From the NCBI GenBank assembly GCA_000320545.1, contig ADNK01002591.1:1-64000 (forward strand): a stretch of DNA of 64,000 nucleotides. The letters are read 5' to 3'. Source of the stretch: Bigelowiella natans CCMP2755 (taxonomy: Eukaryota; Cercozoa; Chlorarachniophyceae). Made by a program: the position numbers and the translations under genes. Positions 1-14,034 of the stretch are shown here, piece after piece. Each line of letters begins with the position of its first letter. Within the stretch, counting starts at the first letter, position 1. The notes under the pieces were generated by a model, which ran no database searches, had not been told where the DNA came from, and saw nothing but the letters and a program-made list of their open reading frames with translations.

Positions 1-21
1 TCTCTCTCTCTCTCTCTCTCA

Positions 22-68
<47 letters not shown>

Positions 69-105
69 CTCTTGAACACATACACATACACACACACACA
101 CACAA

Positions 106-146
<41 letters not shown>

Positions 147-175
147 GTTTCTCTCTCTCTCCGTGAATATGCATA

Positions 176-222
<47 letters not shown>
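1..222. repeat. Compound microsatellite (CT)n, (AC)n, (TA)n
   Basis: The left 222 bases are almost pure simple repeat: CT runs, an AC run near 79-104, a further CT run to about 160, and a TA run at about 183-222. They lie in an intron of the aspartate aminotransferase gene. Open frames across them are repeat artefacts. Confidence 0.95.
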
Positions 223-224
<2 letters not shown>

Positions 225-249
225 GGCACTAGAAGTATAATGATGATAC

Positions 250-1130
250 CTGCGAGTTCTCGCCAAAGACAAGCTTTTGGGAAAGCGCTTTGAACTGTGG
301 ATGCCCATCGATACCTGTTATTTCAAAGTAATACATAAGAGAGGGGGAGAGAGAGAGAGAGGGAGAGAGAGAGTGCGTGTGTGTGTGTGTGTTTATTTTG
401 GCAGGGTTGTATCTGGAACGTGTTGTTGGAGTACTTATAGAAAATTAGTTCTCCAAATACCCAAATATTCTTTGCTTCTCTTCGAGTCTTGGACCAGGAG
501 CTGTTATCACCAACACCCATATTGACGATGATGATGATCATTATAGTCATGATTACAAGGATCGCACGCATTAATCTTGTGATATGATTCAATCGTGCTC
601 AAATACCTCTTCAGCCTTCTTCACAACCTCCAGTAAGTAAGGTTTCCCCTGATCAGACAATAGAAGAAGCATGTAAGTAATCCTCTACATTTGTAACGGT
701 ACAAGAACGATTGTGTGCCACACATCCTCTCCAAGACAACCTTCCTCCAACAAATAATTTTCACCTATCTAGGTATAGAAGAGAATAGGCAGCTATCAAC
801 CGACCTTGTCGTTTCTGTAAGCTCCAACACTGAGGTTGATTTTGGAAGGATCCTTGTCCTTGCTGGAACATTGGAGAGACAGAATTTAGAATTTAGAATG
901 TATACGTTGAGAGGTTTCTTAGTTTCAAGAATGTTTATTCACCTGTACTTATTTTTGATACCGAAGATAGCGTCTGGAGGGGCTTGCTCAACCTGGGCGA
1001 AAAACTGAGAGCCTAATAAGAAGGAAAACAACACATGGCAGATGTAGATCAATATCATTTCGAAGATTTTACAGGACAAAGCGATGAGGTACATACAGAT
1101 GTTGTTGAGTCGGTTTTGTGCCTTGGACAT
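250..1130 (-). CDS. Aspartate aminotransferase, 5' part (partial at left edge)
   Basis: PLP-dependent transaminase exchanging the amino group between aspartate and 2-oxoglutarate. Six exons join in phase on the minus strand: 1130-1097, 1012-943, 862-805, 648-607, 500-461 and 314-250. They encode an N-terminus starting MSKAQNRLNNICSQFF, followed by the family signature QVEQAPPDAIFG, then PSKINLSVGAYRNDKGKPY, KEYLGIDGHPQF and LVFGEN. All are typical of the first ~110 residues of eukaryotic aspartate aminotransferases. No transit peptide is evident before the FFAQVEQAPPD block, so a cytosolic isoform is inferred. The catalytic lysine and most of the PLP site lie beyond position 1. Positions 1-249 are intron. 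The family call is secure; the compartment is an inference. Confidence 0.88.
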
Positions 1131-2424
1131 CGTTGTTATCAGTAAATGATCCTGATTGACAGAGTGGGTTAGCAACACCGGAATAATGCGTGATCGCGGG
1201 CGAGTGTGTTCTTCAGAGCAGAACATCAAGTCCAAATTTGTGATGTTTGCATGGCAACATACACGTCTATGAGCTTTTTCTTTGTGCAACCAAGTATGAC
1301 AGAGAAGGGATAGATCGCGAGTTTGAGCGAGGGGTAAGATTCAAAGTAGTACAGAGGGTAGGTCACTTGTTGTGATTCAGATCCGACAACGAAGATGAGC
1401 GCGTCGACGTATAACTCCCATTATTACGGAATTAGCCATCCACATTTTGTCGCTTTTACGAAATAGGCTGTGAAATTAAGAACTCAGGTTTTTGCTAGAA
1501 AAATATCCAATTTGTTCGGAGTATTAACATACGCTGACTTACTACGACAACGACTACAGCACAGAATTCTGTAAAAGGCGATGCACAAATTTTAGTACCC
1601 CACTTCTTAAATTCTAACGGGGGGTACTCACACAGCTATGCGTCGTTCGAATAAAACGGGACGGGTTTTGTTACTTCTTGGTTTTTGTGGCCTTGTGTTC
1701 AAGGCACCCCAAAATTCCCCTCACACAAAGAGAGTCACTCAAACAGGGCATATATCAAGGAGAGATTTAATAAGCGACATAAAAAAATAGGCGAGAGCTT
1801 TCTAAATGCGACATCTTTGTTAGGGGTGTCGGAGAAATAAATCGAGATCGTTTCTCTTGTCAAGCTGTTCTTGTCTAAACTCCTCTGTAATTTGTATATA
1901 CGACAACAAATACATTTTGTTTCTCACATGTTTCCAGATGTGCTTTCATTTCATTTGAAGTGCATACAAGTAAAACCAAAATGCTGCAGGTCGGAGGAAG
2001 GAGGGGGGTTGGTAAATGGGGGACTATGAGACTATAAATGCCAAAATTTGATGCTTAGTGAAATCCTGTTGATATTAAAATGAAGTTGGTTAGTTTTTGG
2101 GTCATTGAATCTATTCTACGCTTGAGAGGCCGGTTTAACCAATTCAACCGCTTCTCTTGTCTGTAAAGCCTGGCCGTTCGCAGGACTTCAAAATTGCCTG
2201 CTTATGTTCATGTGCATGTAAATATAATGAGATTTATGGAATGGGAATAGGGAAGGGTTGTTTATTGAAGTTTTTATATGATTAGTTTAAACATTTTTTA
2301 TTCACTTATCAGTGCAGCGAATGTAAAAGCACGGAGACACAGCTGTTCACATCTCCTTGTTTCTTCGAGCCGCATCCAGCACAATCAAAGAGAATTTATG
2401 GTAATGATATTATACCGTACACAT

Positions 2425-2464
<40 letters not shown>

Positions 2465-4480
2465 ACATGCACGCAACACTAACATTCCTACAAGAGACAT
2501 TAATTTAAATTGTGCAACATATTGATCATGAATACAATGGCAATCAGAATACGTTCAAAAGCGTGGTTGCATTCCCACATTGTGCGGAGCGTGCTGTCGG
2601 GGGAAGAACGAAAACGGGTAGATATGAGAATACAAGACAATATATTACCGCCCTCATCGCCAACTTCGCCCATCATTGATTGTTTAACTTATATCGTAAT
2701 TCAATGTGCAGCCGAAACGTCGTGGCATGTTCTGAGAGAGAGATACAGGCGCTGCACTTTCGCTATTTTAGTGGGTTCCGATGGAGATCAGGGATGAGTC
2801 AGGTAACTCATGATAACGATATTAACAAAAATAATCATCATTATCTACATCACATATTATCAACAATACACTTTACGCTTGCATTTCTTTGACACCCAAT
2901 TTTTAGTGCGAGTGGTTTCGATTGGCTTACCGCTGGAATGGCCAAAAATGGATCTACGGATCACCAATTGTCACCGATGATGTGGAACGCGCGAACGCTG
3001 GAAAGAGGCCAGGAAAATCGTACAGCACTACAATGATGACTTCGCGGAAGCGTGATAGAGATGTGTCAGCTTCAAGGATAATAAACAGAAGTTGCAAACG
3101 TTACCTGTATTGTTTACAGAGATGAGGCAACGACGATGAAACAACGATAATGAAGTCTGAATTTATGTACCATATAGATAAAATATTTCTGTAATATGTT
3201 TCCGCTCCCAGAGGCATATAAGCTGACAATTTTTTGAGTAAAAGATGAATATTCAAGCTTCCATAGAAGGCTACATGTCAGGGCGGTATTTAATGAAGTT
3301 TGTCCTTTGACATATTCGCAATTATTTAATTTGCTAACCCCTTACTGCTCGCGGAAGCAGATATAACACGTATGTTCTTTAATTTTATTTCCAAGCTAAC
3401 GTAACGGAATGAGCTAGGTCTCTTGTTCTCATTCCAAAATAAACATCAACAGCTGTATCAACAGCAAATGAAGTCTTGCCTTTTTGTGAAAATAAAATGC
3501 AAGTGAGTTGTAAATCAGTAAAGCAAGAATGTTGCCAAGGTGTACGATCCTTATCCTGCTTGCATAGCTGCATAGGCAAAGCGTAATTGCAAACATAATA
3601 AGATCTGAGATCTTCGAATGCTGCTATTGCGCATCCTTATACTATTTGAGAGGCGGTTTGCGCTATGCGATGCGGTCAAATTTTGGCGTCATTTCATCTT
3701 CACTGTATGGCAATGCGTACAATAGTGAGTAAGTCGTGTTGAGCTTTGACCCGCCGCTTGACGATGTATTGCAAGCGTGTACACACTCTGGATTCTACAA
3801 TTGCATCTGGCACAGCAGATGAGCATTGGCCAAATTTAATTCATCAATTACATCCGTCTTACAAATACACGTCTAGATGAATGGAAGTGTCGTCTGCAGT
3901 GTGATGCTTATTTTAAGTTGTTCAATATTAGAATATTATATATGCCTGTATTGCACAGCCAACATTAGGATGACGACAATTGAAAAAAATTAAACATTTC
4001 ATTACATCCGTCTATGTCTCATATATGCCATGCATGCCTGCAAATCGAATACGTCGCTAGGTCGATACGAACACATCTATACGCACATGCACGAGCCATC
4101 TAGCTAAGGTATACATGTCGTCGACCTGAACACACCAAATCGTGCATTTTTAATGCTTGTACAGCTATCGATATCTAGACATAGCTATAGCAGGCGCTCC
4201 CCTGTTGAACTATAAGATCTGTGCTAGTTTTCTTTTTTTAGGGTCACTTAAGGGCAAATTTTTTCTTCATCGCCAGCTTCTGTGCTAAAGTCATTTTGGA
4301 GAGGTCGTTTTCTGCCATCATTCTGGTTTCGTGCAATATGTTCGCATATCTGATCACACACATGTTTTGAATGATCTAGTGATGGTCTCGTAGTGTAATA
4401 TATGTGTGTTGATGTAATCAATATGTTTTCGGAAGATACAAATTGTAGTTGGGATTACGTTTTGCGGAAGCTTTTTTCTT
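1131..4480. other. Gene-poor stretch between the aminotransferase and RING genes
   Basis: I recognise no gene here. A CA microsatellite lies at about 2425-2459. Two moderately long open stretches on the plus strand, near 2680-2810 and 2907-3125, could be joined through GT/AG sites, but their translation matches nothing I know. Two copies of the dispersed AGACGGATGTAAT motif occur on the minus strand near 3.85 and 4.0 kb. The part from about 3.6 to 4.2 kb has the TGCA/CTAG-rich composition seen behind other genes in the window. Confidence 0.5.
3833..4013 (-). repeat. Two copies of the dispersed AGACGGATGTAAT motif
   Basis: Read on the minus strand, about 3863-3833 contains TAAGACGGATGTAATTGATG followed by AATTAAATTT, and about 4013-3987 contains AGACGGATGTAATGAAATG followed by TTTAATTT. 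The first closely matches the copy near 17.37 kb. Both lie downstream of the minus-strand RING gene and share its orientation. Confidence 0.55.
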
Positions 4481-5545
4481 CTTTCGCAGCTTCTGCAGGT
4501 TGCATTTTACATAAAACAGATTTAATTCTCAACTGCTAAACAAAGATATTAATCAAAATTTGACCTTTTTTCTGTTTGATAGCCATTCTTTCATTCCAAG
4601 ACATTGACTTTGCGTTAATCGACGATGCGAAAATCTTGGATGCGTTTGACGCATCTGGTCTCTGATATTTTTAACAAGGAAACGTATCAATCGCACTACA
4701 CATGCACAACACGAAATAAGCACTAATAATACCGAAATTCTTCTTGTTGAAGTCAAAAACCCTACAGGTTTCTTTCTATTCTTCTGCATATGAGACCTAA
4801 AGGTTATCATGGACTTTATAGCGTACACACAACATGCAAAGTTATAAGCAGTTAAATCCCTACTTCTTTTCAGGTGACCGTGATATCGACGAGGGAGACG
4901 GATGCTTCTATCCATTATTTGAATCTTAGCAATGATACCACAATATAGAAACAATGGAGTACCAGAGTGTTCTTAGTGGAGGCATGTCCTGTGATATTAG
5001 AGACTTCGTCTTCGGAACCAACATTGTTTGATGCTATCTTTGTACCGTTTCTCACAACCACCTTAATAAATATTGGTGAGAGAAAAGTGAGTGGCTGAAA
5101 GAAAGGGAAAGGGGAGGGGGAGAAGTATACTCTAAAGTTATACGCTATGTAATAACACACATTAAATCTCATCTTGTTCGTTGTGTGGTCGACTCGTTTG
5201 TCTTTTAATGGGCTACTTGATTTCCTCCGTACTGCTGAATTAGTGGTTCCTATTAGAAAGGAGTATATTATCTTCATAAATGACATAAGAAATTGACAAA
5301 GAGCTGGAACAAGCAAGAAACACATAGATCTACTAGAGGGAAAGAAAAAGAGATTGAAGGATATCGGGACCTGCATTTGATTCGTTTCTTCTATTCATTG
5401 ACACTATCCCTTCTCTAATCAGGCTGTAAATCAGATGAAAAAAAATTATTCCTTCTTCATCACTCTGTTTGCTTCACTGAACTTTGTCTGACTCTTGAGA
5501 ACCTCTGTTGTTACAACTCCCATATTTTATGCTGTTTAAATTTAC
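4481..5545 (-). other. Possible 3' exons of the RING gene, unresolved
   Basis: The minus strand keeps several open stretches behind acceptor-like sites, for example about 5257-5165 (acceptor TAATAG), about 5065-4950 and about 4665-4550. They could encode the C-terminus of the RING/TRAF protein to the right. None shows a recognisable domain and I could not close the phases, so no exon is claimed. Confidence 0.25.
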
Positions 5546-6651
5546 CAGTGCTGCACGATCATCTTTCGGGGGCACATGCTGAATAATTATGAGATCACAG
5601 TTGAAGAGAGAACGTTTTACCGAAATTCTACAAAAATCGAATGCATTTTGATGCTTCAAGAGCGAATATTCAAAAATTATCATTACTTTCCACAAGAACA
5701 AGGAACTTTGAATTCTCTACAGGTGGAATAGTGAACCTGCAATTCAATGACATTCTCTTACTGGAAATGAGACATTGCTATAATATGAATTATAGAACCT
5801 TCAGAGATGAGAATCGAACTAATTCTTTGCAGTATTTACAATTGACCGCACGATGAGGGCAGTGATTGTCCATGTGATCCGACATGTTTGCCCTCAGAAC
5901 TTGCTGCTTACCTGTTATTTAGGTTCAGTATTCATCGCACTGGCGGTTGGAGGGAATTTTTAATTTACATAAAACGCATTTCAGCTTTGACTTGGGGCAA
6001 GTTGACATGTGGGCCGCTGATTCTGCTATTGTTCCCTAAAAATGGATTATGGCATTCGAATAATATTATGTAGGAATTACGCTGAGAAGAATTCAAAATT
6101 AGCATTTGAGAGGACCTTCCAGTCGCAACCAATCCGACAACGAATCCGTAGCTTTTGGTATATCTAGGCACAAAGAGAAAATTTCATCAACACATTTTCT
6201 TCTTGGATCATTTTGAGACCAGTGACCTGTGTTGCAAACTTGTTCTCGAATAAGGACTGAGCGCTCGTGATTTCTGTGTTGCACTTTGGGCAGGTCTTTT
6301 TCTTAGACATCCACTCCTGTGCAAATCATCCGTGTGCTACATATGTTTACCAGCCGTATTTTTAGAATGGTTCACCTGGATGCATGTCTTGCAAAAGTTG
6401 TGGTCGCACGGTTTTAGGAGCAGAGGGCTGACGAATTTGTAAGCGCCACCGAATGTGTTTTGACGTAAAACATCGCCGCATACCTCAGTGCTGATAAAGA
6501 TCAAACAATATCATCGATTCTAAAATGTAAACAATCCTACAGCTAAGATTGACATGTAGTATTGTGAGAAGAATGACCAAATTGAGCATATAAAAGGTTC
6601 TGCAGCCTTCTTGGAGCCGTCGTCGAGAAGAAGCTCTTCTTCTACTCCCAT
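5546..6651 (-). CDS. RING plus TRAF-type zinc-finger protein (putative E3 ubiquitin ligase)
   Basis: Exons 6651-6578, 6490-6376, 6316-6227, 6163-6116, 6035-5969, 5911-5799, 5736-5687 and tentatively 5627-5546 join in phase. Residues 22-75 form a complete C3HC4 RING: C22, C25, C53, H55, C58, C61, C72, C75, with CDHNFCKTC in the middle. Next come TRAF-like zinc fingers: RCRIGCDWKG, HMSTCP, CVLCKQQV, HMDNHCPHRAVNCKYC and CSCGK. This RING/TRAF-zinc order is that of E3 ligases such as the LNX/PDZRN/RNF151 groups; the RING would recruit an E2 and the fingers would bind partners. Start: the ATG at 6651 lies 21 codons before the first RING cysteine. The 3' end is open: the last exon is tentative and more may lie down to about 4.5 kb. 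Gene and domains are secure; substrates are unknown. Confidence 0.82.
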
Positions 6652-7148
6652 CCTTCACCACGCTGCGAATACGACAGCTCTTAAATTTATTAGCCTGCTT
6701 GGGAAGCTACTTGAGGGTTCACTGCTGCTCGTCGGCAGTTACTACGTCCTCGGTTACCACTTGGTCTGGAGAAAAATAGTACATTATCCTATCGATAAAG
6801 ACAATTCAAAATGGTTGTCGCAAGAATGAAATGCCATGATCTCAGTTATGGTCAACCGAAATTATATTTGGCTTCGTTGGTCAAGAAACCATTGAGAAAA
6901 TATCGTGCGATTGCATTCTAGCAGCACCGGCTGGATTAATAATAGCGCGTTTTATCGACAAGAGTGGTACGAAGAAAAGAGGATCACCTTGGATATTTAT
7001 GGCTCTATATAATTACCAACATATTCTGATTTAAATAAGAGGATTGTAGGAGGAAAATATAATGCGACATAATTTTTCGGTCAAGCTACAATATTTCGCG
7101 TGGGCCGATAATTGACAAGGTAGCCAAGCCGCCTCCTCTTTAAAAAAG
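6652..7148. promoter_or_regulatory. Shared 5' region of the RING (-) and MORC (+) genes
   Basis: 497 bases separate the two start codons, so both promoters must lie here or in 5' exons. No convincing TATA box or other element was identified. A plus-strand open frame crossing 6611-6829 overlaps RING exon 1 in antisense and is probably chance. Confidence 0.5.
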
Positions 7149-8368
7149 ATGAGTAAAGACTCGGATAAAAAATCGTCCATGCGGGAGGTTTCAACCTCGG
7201 TAAACTATTTAAGAGCTATGGCGGCGGTGCATAGCCGTACCCCCGCAACTGCATTTGCAGAGCTTGTCGACAACGCGAAGGATGCAGGTCGCGCAGTTCT
7301 AACCCTTTTCTTACTCCCGATTTTTCCCGCTGGATCAATCTATCATTTATGGGTGAATTGATCATTGTTGATTAGATCCTATACACATGGCGTTTTTTAT
7401 AAATCAACCATCACGTTCACATCAACGACCCACCCATGAAATGAGAGCTTCGGAGATTTAAGATTGTCATCCGAAACAACTGATGCAAATATGAGATCCA
7501 TGTATTTTTATTATGGTCACAATTGACACTCTACATAGGGGCTCGGAACGTCCGAATTGGCATTGTACGATACGGCGCTCAATCGGCACTGTCCATCAAA
7601 GACGACGGGAAAGGCATGAACTTGCGAGGGTTAAAGAGAATGTTTGGTTTTGGGTTCTCAAAACGAGCTGTCAAAAAGGGCGGTATCGGCGAGTATGGTG
7701 CCGGATTCAAGAGTGGGTCAATGAAGCTTGGGAAAAACGCTCTCGTCCTTACCAAACATAAAGCCACTGGAGAAATGTATGCTTCGCTCTTGTCATGGTA
7801 GGTATATCAAGTATTGTTCACTTCCAACTTTAATCGGTCAGCAGTGGATGAATAACAGCAAAATTGGTGATAGTGATGCTGCTCTAGCCTTGATGATGAT
7901 GAGGAGGAGAACATTAATCGCAACGTTTACGTACTTTTATGGTAGCGACATGCATCGGGAGCTCGGAATGGAAGCCCTTCGGCAACCCATCGTCCAGTTC
8001 AAAGAGGGAGTAAAAGGTAGTGAGTGATGATGATGATGATACAAAGGTGATGATTATGCAGTCTAGAATGAAATTGGGCCATCATTATGAAGTTAAAAGA
8101 TTGAGTATGGGAATATGAGATCTTGCGTATCGTGTATGGAAAATGTCGCAATATCTGTTGAGATTGGTATGTTACACGACATCGCAGGCAAAGTTGTGGT
8201 TGACAGATCGCAGCAAAACACAGAGGACTCATTGGACATGATCACTCGGTTTTCGAGGTGGTGATCTCTTTTCCTCCTTCTCGATGCTGCAGCCTATGAA
8301 TCAGTAGCAAAAGTTTGATTTACAAGGGATCTTCTGATGAAGATTCACCATTTCTCCCTCTACTCCTC

Positions 8369-8401
<33 letters not shown>

Positions 8402-8936
8402 AAACTTCTTGATATCAATAGGGTGGTCGCAAACGAGAGCATCTTGTGCACCCTGATGGGGAAAATGAAGACTGGAGGCACTCGTGTGATAATTTCTGGT
8501 CGGGATAAAGACGTCCTGTTTTCGTTCTTTGCGTTCGAATATCGTTTATAGCATCAGGATTGTTTTCTCTCCTTGTTGTTTGTGTAAGGGGGAGAAGACT
8601 GTGTACTCATCAAATGATTCCCATCCCCTCCTTCTCCATCCACTACAGATATTAACAAGGATCTAGAAATGGAGGATGATGATATCCTCCTTACGGTAAA
8701 TATTCATGAAATTTATGAAGGAATCAGCCATAGGGGCAGGATGTTATGCTAGTGTATAACACGCACACAACACACACACCCAGAGAGAGAGAGAGAGAGG
8801 GGGGGGGGAGAAATATTGAGCAAATAGTACATAGTTCCAACAACAAGAAACGCATCATGACGACTCTTCCATTTGTTAATCTCCATCACACCATTCAGGT
8901 GAACAAGTCTCACGAAGGTAAATCAACCAACTGTTA

Positions 8937-8972
<36 letters not shown>

Positions 8973-9357
8973 ATCTAAGATATATAATCGGAAATTGCAG
9001 AAAGCTCTCACCTCTTTCGAGATTAAACAACTCCACCCCCTCATTGCCGCTTTGATCTTCTCTAATGGCTCATCCTCCATTCATTGACTCTCCCATCGTT
9101 GTTTATGTTCTTATAGATGAAAACCAGTATTGGAAGCACGAGCGCAGTCTGCGGGAATACCTGGGGTTTGTGTATGGCAAACTATCTGCACATACAAGGA
9201 CGAACAATCCTTCGGTATGGTGCTGCTTTTGCTGCTATCGCTGGTGGTGGTGGGGGGGGGGGGGGGGGGGGGGAGGGGGAAATGTGGGTTGAGATGATTT
9301 TAAGGATGATGATGGCCTGATGGTTTTCCCCATCTGACAATCCACGCAGAATAAACA

Positions 9358-9438
<81 letters not shown>

Positions 9439-9646
9439 CTATAATAACTAATAATAATAAACACTTTTTTTCTCCATCATTCTTCATTCTCTCTTTCCTC
9501 CTCCTCCTCCACGACCACTGCTGCTACGGCAGCTACTAAGTCTACTCACTCGGAACCCAATTTATGTGGTTTCCATAGTCACTGTTTAGATGTCTACTAT
9601 TGGCATCTTATGCTTCTTTTATTGTCACCACACACACTCACACACA

Positions 9647-9680
<34 letters not shown>

Positions 9681-9731
9681 CACACACACAGAGAGAGATA
9701 GATTTAGACGCATGCATGCAAGTATTGATGA

Positions 9732-9798
<67 letters not shown>

Positions 9799-10289
9799 CT
9801 CGTTCCAATGACTGCTATTGTTCCAGGCATCTTGGATACGTCAGACATCTAAAGAGTGACCCTGGAAACCACATCAATTTGATTCCAAGTGAGTAGTAGT
9901 AGTAGCTGCAGTAGCAGCAGTAGTAGTGGAGGAGGAGGAGGAAAGAGAGAATGAAGAATGATGGAGAAAAAAAGCGTGTAACAATGTGTTACAACAAGAA
10001 AATATGTCAAGGAGCTACTTGTTTCAAAATACTACTGCTGCTACTACAACTCTAGTACTACTACTACTACTACTACTACACCTTCGACTTTCCTCCTCCT
10101 CCTCCTCCTCCTCCTCCTCCTCCTCCTCCTCACTTGCTGACTAATGATTTGGGACTTACGTTGGTTATGATCTACTCTCAGGTTTCAGGAACACTCCTCA
10201 AGGATGCGTGTGGTTGGTGAATGGAAGAGCTGTGGAATTGTTTACCCCGACCAAAGGTAGGAGGAGGTTTCATGAACAAAAAGTCAAAA

Positions 10290-10320
<31 letters not shown>

Positions 10321-11340
10321 CACACAAAAGAATGGTGCTGCTTCTAAAGATTGCGTGCTATACGACACACATAATCAATCGCTACTATAATTTCGTCGTG
10401 CTCCAATCGATTGGCCGTGTTTAAATCCTACAATTTAATCATAACCCTTCTTCAGGACAATCGGTGAAGAAAAGCGGCGCGTAATCTCCCACTTACCCAC
10501 TCCTCTTTTGTGTTAATTACGTGCATGCGTGGAGATATTTTTGACCCTTCTGATTGACATCTCCTACTAATTATGCATCGTCTATTGCATTATTATTATT
10601 ATTATTATTATAATTATTATTACCATTATTATGAGTAGTTGGGAAAAGTACACGAAGTCGCAGCGAGCGGGAAGAGGTGTGCGGGTGGTGTGCGAGGTAG
10701 TACACAAATCAAAGCTAGTTGCTTCACCCGTTGTATCATTTGACAACTAGCGGTGCTGACCAGCATACAACACAATGGATTACATCCTTTCCGTCCTGCC
10801 ACAGCGGTTGATTGGATTGATTGATAGAAATCATCGATATTTCCTTTGTTTGTAGAGAAGTAGTAGTAGTAGTGGTAGTAGTAGTAGTAGTAGTAATAGA
10901 AGTAGTAGTAAGTAGTCGTCTTGTTGGTGAGGTGGTACATCATGAAGGAAAGAGTCCATATTTCTCATTTTTCTTTGTTATTTCCACAGATTTCAATGAG
11001 CGGAGAGTCGCCCCCATTGGAGCTCACACAGAACAAAGATGGGTTAGATTGCTTTCGTTTCGACCAAACAGCGTGCGGCACAGAATACACATCATTCTCA
11101 CCACCATCATTATCATCAGCAGCGATAGCAGCAGCAGCAGCATCATCATCATACCAACATTGCATTAATATTCTCAAAGGTTTCAGCGGAATGAAGCTTT
11201 CTACACCCTACTGAGTATTTAGATATTAATCCTACACAGCGCTGAAAACATGTTGTAGTAGGACAAAATCATCATCACCACCACCACCACGGAATATTAC
11301 GCTTATTTTGAATTAAATCATAAATATCTCACGAATGCAC

Positions 11341-11378
<38 letters not shown>

Positions 11379-11441
11379 ATGCACACAGTCATCAATCATG
11401 TTTAGTATATATTCAGTCGATTCAATGAGATATCAACGATG

Positions 11442-11474
<33 letters not shown>

Positions 11475-11677
11475 ACTCAGACCGCATATATTTACGGATC
11501 AAAAGATACTCTCGAATAGCCTGCGATAAGTACCATCATCATCGCCATCATCATCATCATCATCATCGCCGTCGTCATCATCATCATCATCATCATCATC
11601 ATCACCATCATCATCAGAGTTGCAAAATGCATGCATGGGAAGGACAGGGATAGTAAATATGACGACGACGACGACTG

Positions 11678-11717
<40 letters not shown>

Positions 11718-13696
11718 CAGATACGAAAGCGAAGATCGAAAGGCTTCTTTCTAAACAGACGATAATATACTCTGCACCATCTCGATAAACATTACTCTGC
11801 TTATTTGCCTCCTCGCCGTGATGAATGTATTGCCGAATGTGTCGTTCCACCTCTACTCCTCTCATCTTAGTGTATACATCATCATCATCATCATCATCAT
11901 CATCGTCTGTCTCCCAGGTACTTCTCTGTGGCGTGCACGAATCCTGGTTGCAACCATTCGAATTACGGAGTTCCAGGTCACCAACTAGCTTGTGAGCTCT
12001 GGAGAGAGGGGAGGGGAGGGAGGGAGGAGAAGTGGGGAGGACAACAATGCAAAGTTGTCAAAGCAAAAACAGCTGCTGCTTGCCCCTATAAAAAACAAAC
12101 AAACGCAAACACTTTCGTCTGCATTATATAACAGTAACAATAAAAAATTGTGTTGTCCTCCTCCTCCTCCTTCCCCTCCTCCTCGTATTTCTACATTCTA
12201 CCACAGGCCGTTTTCAGTGGGACGAGTACCCCACTGTGGTAGTCGTAGTAGTAGTAGTCGTAGTAGTAGTAGTAGTTGTAGTAGTGGAAAGCAGCTTACT
12301 ATCACTTAAATGAATGCTATTACACGATTTCTTCGACTACTTGCTCCATTATCGATAATAATCTAATCTGGTGATTCGTTGCCTTCATTCCAAAGATATT
12401 ATCATCATCATTACTCTGAACAAGTTTCTGTTTTTGGCGCAGCTTATTAATGTTAGTAGTAGTAGTAGTAGTAGTAGTAGTAGCGGTAGTAGTTGGTTGT
12501 TGTTGCAGTTGTACAATATATCTCTCATCACGCAACCGAATCGTTTTTCAGCTTCCAATAGTCCAGCGTGGAGGACCGAACAGACAGGTAGTAAAAGCAG
12601 CAGCAGCAGTAGTAGTAGTAGTAGTAGTAGCATTAGCAGTGGTAGGTGGGTTTGATAAATAGTTATCGCAATAGTAGTAGTATTAGTAGTAGTTGTTGTT
12701 GTTGTTGTAGCAACAAATCAGCAACGGAGTAGCTATTAGTAGTAGTTGTTGTTGTTGATGTAGCAACAAATCAGCAACGGAGTAGCTATTAGTAGTAGTT
12801 GTTGTTGTTGATGTAGCAACAAATCAGCAACGGAGTAGCTATTAGTAGTAGTTGTTGTTGTTGATGTAGCAACAAATCAGCAACGGAGTAGCTATTAGTA
12901 GTAGTAGTTGTTGTTGTTGTAGCAACAAATCAGCAACGGAGTAGCTATTAGTAGTAGTTGTTGTTGTTGATGTAGCAACAAATCAGCAACGGAGTAGCTA
13001 TTAGTAGTAGTTGTTGTTGTTGATGTAGCAACAAATCAGCAACGGAGTAGCTATTAGTAGTAGTAGTTGTTGTTGTTGTTGTAGCAACAAATCAGCAACG
13101 GAGTAGCTATTAGTAGTAGTAGTTGTTGTTGTTGTAGCAACAAATCAGCAACGGAGTAGCTATTAGCCCCCTCTTCCCTTTTCTTCGTCGTCTTCTTTGT
13201 ATTCTTCCAATGTGCTGCTGCTGCTGCTGCTATATGTCATCATCTAATCTATTTCTATATCCGTGAATAACAATAATATCTCAGATGATCAGGGCCCTTT
13301 CGGTGAGTAATATGGAGAAGTAGTAGTAGTGTTCATATCGTTTCATCATGCACGCCCTCTTTTCAATAGTATACAACAATAATAACAACAACAATAATAA
13401 CAACAACAACAACAACACACTAAAGCCGGTTATGGAAGAAGAGGGTGATGAATCGGCCCTGGGTTGCTATCGTTCGTAGCACCCCAACGAATTCTGTACG
13501 CATATCCTGATTTCATATCGAGAAAAGAAGAACAAAAACACATCGATAATATTGGCAAAAAAGCAACTAAGGAGGAGGCAGCACAACGCCTGAAACGCCG
13601 ATCTCGGATATATCAATATATCGATGTTTCCCCATGATTTTTCTACTAAATTTAGCTGAAAATTTGTTCCGTTGCAGTATCTCGTAGCGCTGCTTC

Positions 13697-13732
<36 letters not shown>

Positions 13733-13990
13733 TTTTGTTGGTGGTTGGGATCAATAGTAGCTTCAGCAGCCTGTGTGTCATAATATCACACGCCTTCGTC
13801 GATGTACTCCTTCCTTCCTTACTCAGGCGGAGACGATTAATACCTTCGTTTGTCCTGTATGCACGGGAGAGATGCACCCTCTCAGCTACAAAAGGACTGG
13901 TGCCAGCGGGAGAATACCGTGTACTTGTCTTCGGGTAGGTTGTTATAGAGCGATGATAATAATAATAGAGATCAAGACGATGACGGCGGC

Positions 13991-14034
<44 letters not shown>

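Noticed and set aside
2510-3125. Two plus-strand open stretches joinable by GT/AG (about 2680-2810 and 2907-3125)
   Set aside because: The joined translation matches no family I know, and other frames are equally open; not enough to call a gene.
6611-6829. Plus-strand open frame overlapping RING exon 1
   Set aside because: No ATG start, and it is antisense to an exon that completes a canonical RING finger.
9590-9852. Overlapping frames rich in Ser-Leu, Thr-His and Arg-Glu
   Set aside because: Translations of CT, CA and GA microsatellites.
12682-13166. Regular repeats resembling a CRISPR array
   Set aside because: Units are contiguous with no unique spacers, and they lie in a eukaryotic intron; it is a minisatellite.
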